A DNA stretch of 7,236 nucleotides, from contig DJZB01000037.1 of assembly GCA_002450335.1 (NCBI GenBank), forward strand, positions 5,113 to 12,348, read 5' to 3'. Positions 6,179 to 7,236 of this stretch are shown piece by piece. Each line of letters begins with the position of its first letter. Positions within the stretch are counted from its first letter, which is position 1. A program made the position numbers and the translations under genes. The notes under the pieces are model-generated. The model ran no database searches, had not been told where the DNA came from, and saw only the letters and a program-made list of their open reading frames with translations. The DNA comes from Rhodobiaceae bacterium UBA6963. Its GTDB lineage: Bacteria > Pseudomonadota > Alphaproteobacteria > RS24.

Positions 6179-7236
6179 ATGTCGGGTCAGACGAGCGTTG
6201 ATGAATTTATTGCTGGCCAGTCCGCAGCAACCAAAGAGTTGCGTCGGCTCGTCGACATTCTGGCTCCTGCCGATAGTACGGTCCTTATTCAGGGCCAGAC
6301 CGGTTCAGGTAAAGATGTCGTTGCCCGGGCTATACACGCCCTATCCGGTCGAAAAGGGCCCCTTATCTCCATTAATTGCGCTGCCATTCCAACTGAATTG
6401 TTGGAATCGGAGCTATTCGGTCACGAAAAAGGTGCCTTCACCGGTGCTGAAACTGATCGGAAGGGACGCTTTGAACTGGCTAATGAGGGCACATTATTCT
6501 TGGACGAAATCGGTGATATGAATTTGTCACTTCAGACTAAGTTGCTCCGCGCTATTGAAAACCGCACTATTCAAAGAGTTGGCGGCAATAAAGATATAAA
6601 AGTGAACTTTAGGCTTATTTGTGCGACCCACCAAAACCTGCAAGCTTATGTTGATGAAGGTAAGTTTCGCGCTGATTTATTTTTCAGGATTAACGTCTTC
6701 CCTGTGCAAGTGCCTACACTTGCAGAAAGAAGCGTTGATATTCCCGATCTCATTGGTTCCATTTGTGACGCTATATGCGAAACCCAAAATAGCAAGCCGC
6801 CACTGTTTGACGAGACTGCGCTTTCGGAGTTATCGCGTTATAACTGGCCTGGCAATGTTCGCGAGTTGCGGAATGTTTTGGAACGCGCAATTGTGCTTTT
6901 TCCGCAAAAAGAGATTACCGGCAAGGAAGTCCGTGAGAACTTATTACGCCTTAAAGTCCCTGATGAAGCAGAAGAACTTGAAGCCCTGTGGGAAGAAACT
7001 GGCAATCTTAATTCAATTGATCTCGACGCACTCATTTCAGATAAGCCGCCTTTGCCTGCGCCCGCAAGTTATAATGACTGGTTTTCGTATTTCGACACGA
7101 TTGATTTACGAAGACATCTGCAGGAGGTGGAGATTGTGTTGATTGAAGCCGCCCTCCGCAAAAAAGAAGGGCAAATCACTGGCGCAGCCGAAGCTTTGAA
7201 ATTGCGCCGCACGACGCTTATCGAAAAAATGAAAAA
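6179..7236 (+). CDS. fleQ: FleQ-like sigma-54 enhancer-binding protein without N-terminal regulatory domain (3' end outside the window)
   Basis: An open frame of 352 codons running off the right edge; only the last few residues seem to be missing. The AAA+ domain begins at once (about residue 8): Walker A GQTGSGKD (39-46), GAFTGA (85-90), Walker B LFLDEIGDM (106-114), FRADLFFRINVFP (163-175) around the arginine finger, and WPGNVREL (223-230). A Pro-rich linker (about 299-306) leads to a Fis-type DNA-binding domain with GAAEALKLRRTTLIEKM (about 335-351), whose RRTTLIEKM recognition part is strongly FleQ-like. It should bind flagellar enhancers and activate sigma-54 promoters. No N-terminal receiver can exist: an in-frame TAA lies at 6149-6151 and the only start codon after it is the ATG at 6179. 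The ribosome binding site is weak (AGG at 6163-6165, 13 nt away). The gene is divergent from fleT, and the pair resembles R. sphaeroides FleQ/FleT. Confidence 0.88.
   Translation, partial: MSGQTSVDEFIAGQSAATKELRRLVDILAPADSTVLIQGQTGSGKDVVARAIHALSGRKGPLISINCAAIPTELLESELFGHEKGAFTGAETDRKGRFELANEGTLFLDEIGDMNLSLQTKLLRAIENRTIQRVGGNKDIKVNFRLICATHQNLQAYVDEGKFRADLFFRINVFPVQVPTLAERSVDIPDLIGSICDAICETQNSKPPLFDETALSELSRYNWPGNVRELRNVLERAIVLFPQKEITGKEVRENLLRLKVPDEAEELEALWEETGNLNSIDLDALISDKPPLPAPASYNDWFSYFDTIDLRRHLQEVEIVLIEAALRKKEGQITGAAEALKLRRTTLIEKMK

Noticed and set aside
6621..7142. 173-codon plus-strand open frame within the FleQ-like gene
   Set aside because: It is an out-of-frame shadow; the correct frame from 6179 gives continuous AAA+ and helix-turn-helix motifs through the same bases.

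Overview
This window is a flagellar gene cluster from what looks like an alphaproteobacterium of moderate G+C content. The proteins suggest this: FliE ends in an AYKDIMNMPV-type tail, FliF carries a C-terminal FliG-binding tail rich in V/I/M, and the regulator layout resembles that of Rhodobacter sphaeroides. I cannot assign a genus. No mobile elements, RNA genes, CRISPR arrays or broken genes were seen.

Layout. Positions 1-5939 form one tightly packed minus-strand operon. In transcription order it is a sigma-54 enhancer-binding protein without a DNA-binding domain (FleT/FlbD-like, 5939-4761), fliE (4751-4440), fliF (4414-2693), fliG (2661-1621), fliH (1581-568) and the first 187 codons of fliI (563 to beyond the left edge). 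Gaps between genes are 4-39 bp and there is no internal terminator. Positions 5940-6178 are a divergent control region. From 6179 to the right edge runs a second sigma-54 enhancer-binding protein on the plus strand (FleQ-like). Its frame stays open to the edge and only its last residues are missing from view.

How the genes work together. The two regulators have complementary truncations. The plus-strand protein has the AAA+ motor and a FleQ-like C-terminal Fis-type helix-turn-helix but no N-terminal regulatory domain. The minus-strand protein has an N-terminal domain and the AAA+ motor but ends about 20-25 residues after it, with no helix-turn-helix. Both keep the GAFTGA sigma-54 contact loop. 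This matches the FleQ/FleT pair of R. sphaeroides, where FleQ supplies DNA binding and FleT joins it in a hetero-oligomer. A strong -24/-12 (sigma-54) promoter stands just upstream of fleT, while none is visible upstream of fleQ. The simplest model is that FleQ is made from a non-sigma-54 promoter, switches on fleT-fliEFGHI, and FleT then joins FleQ to activate later flagellar genes.

The divergent region also holds a perfect dyad with the spacing of the Pseudomonas FleQ box, placed about 170 bp upstream of the predicted fleT start. It holds an inverted repeat over the fleT ribosome binding site, and a near-duplicate of that leader sequence about 117 bp away.
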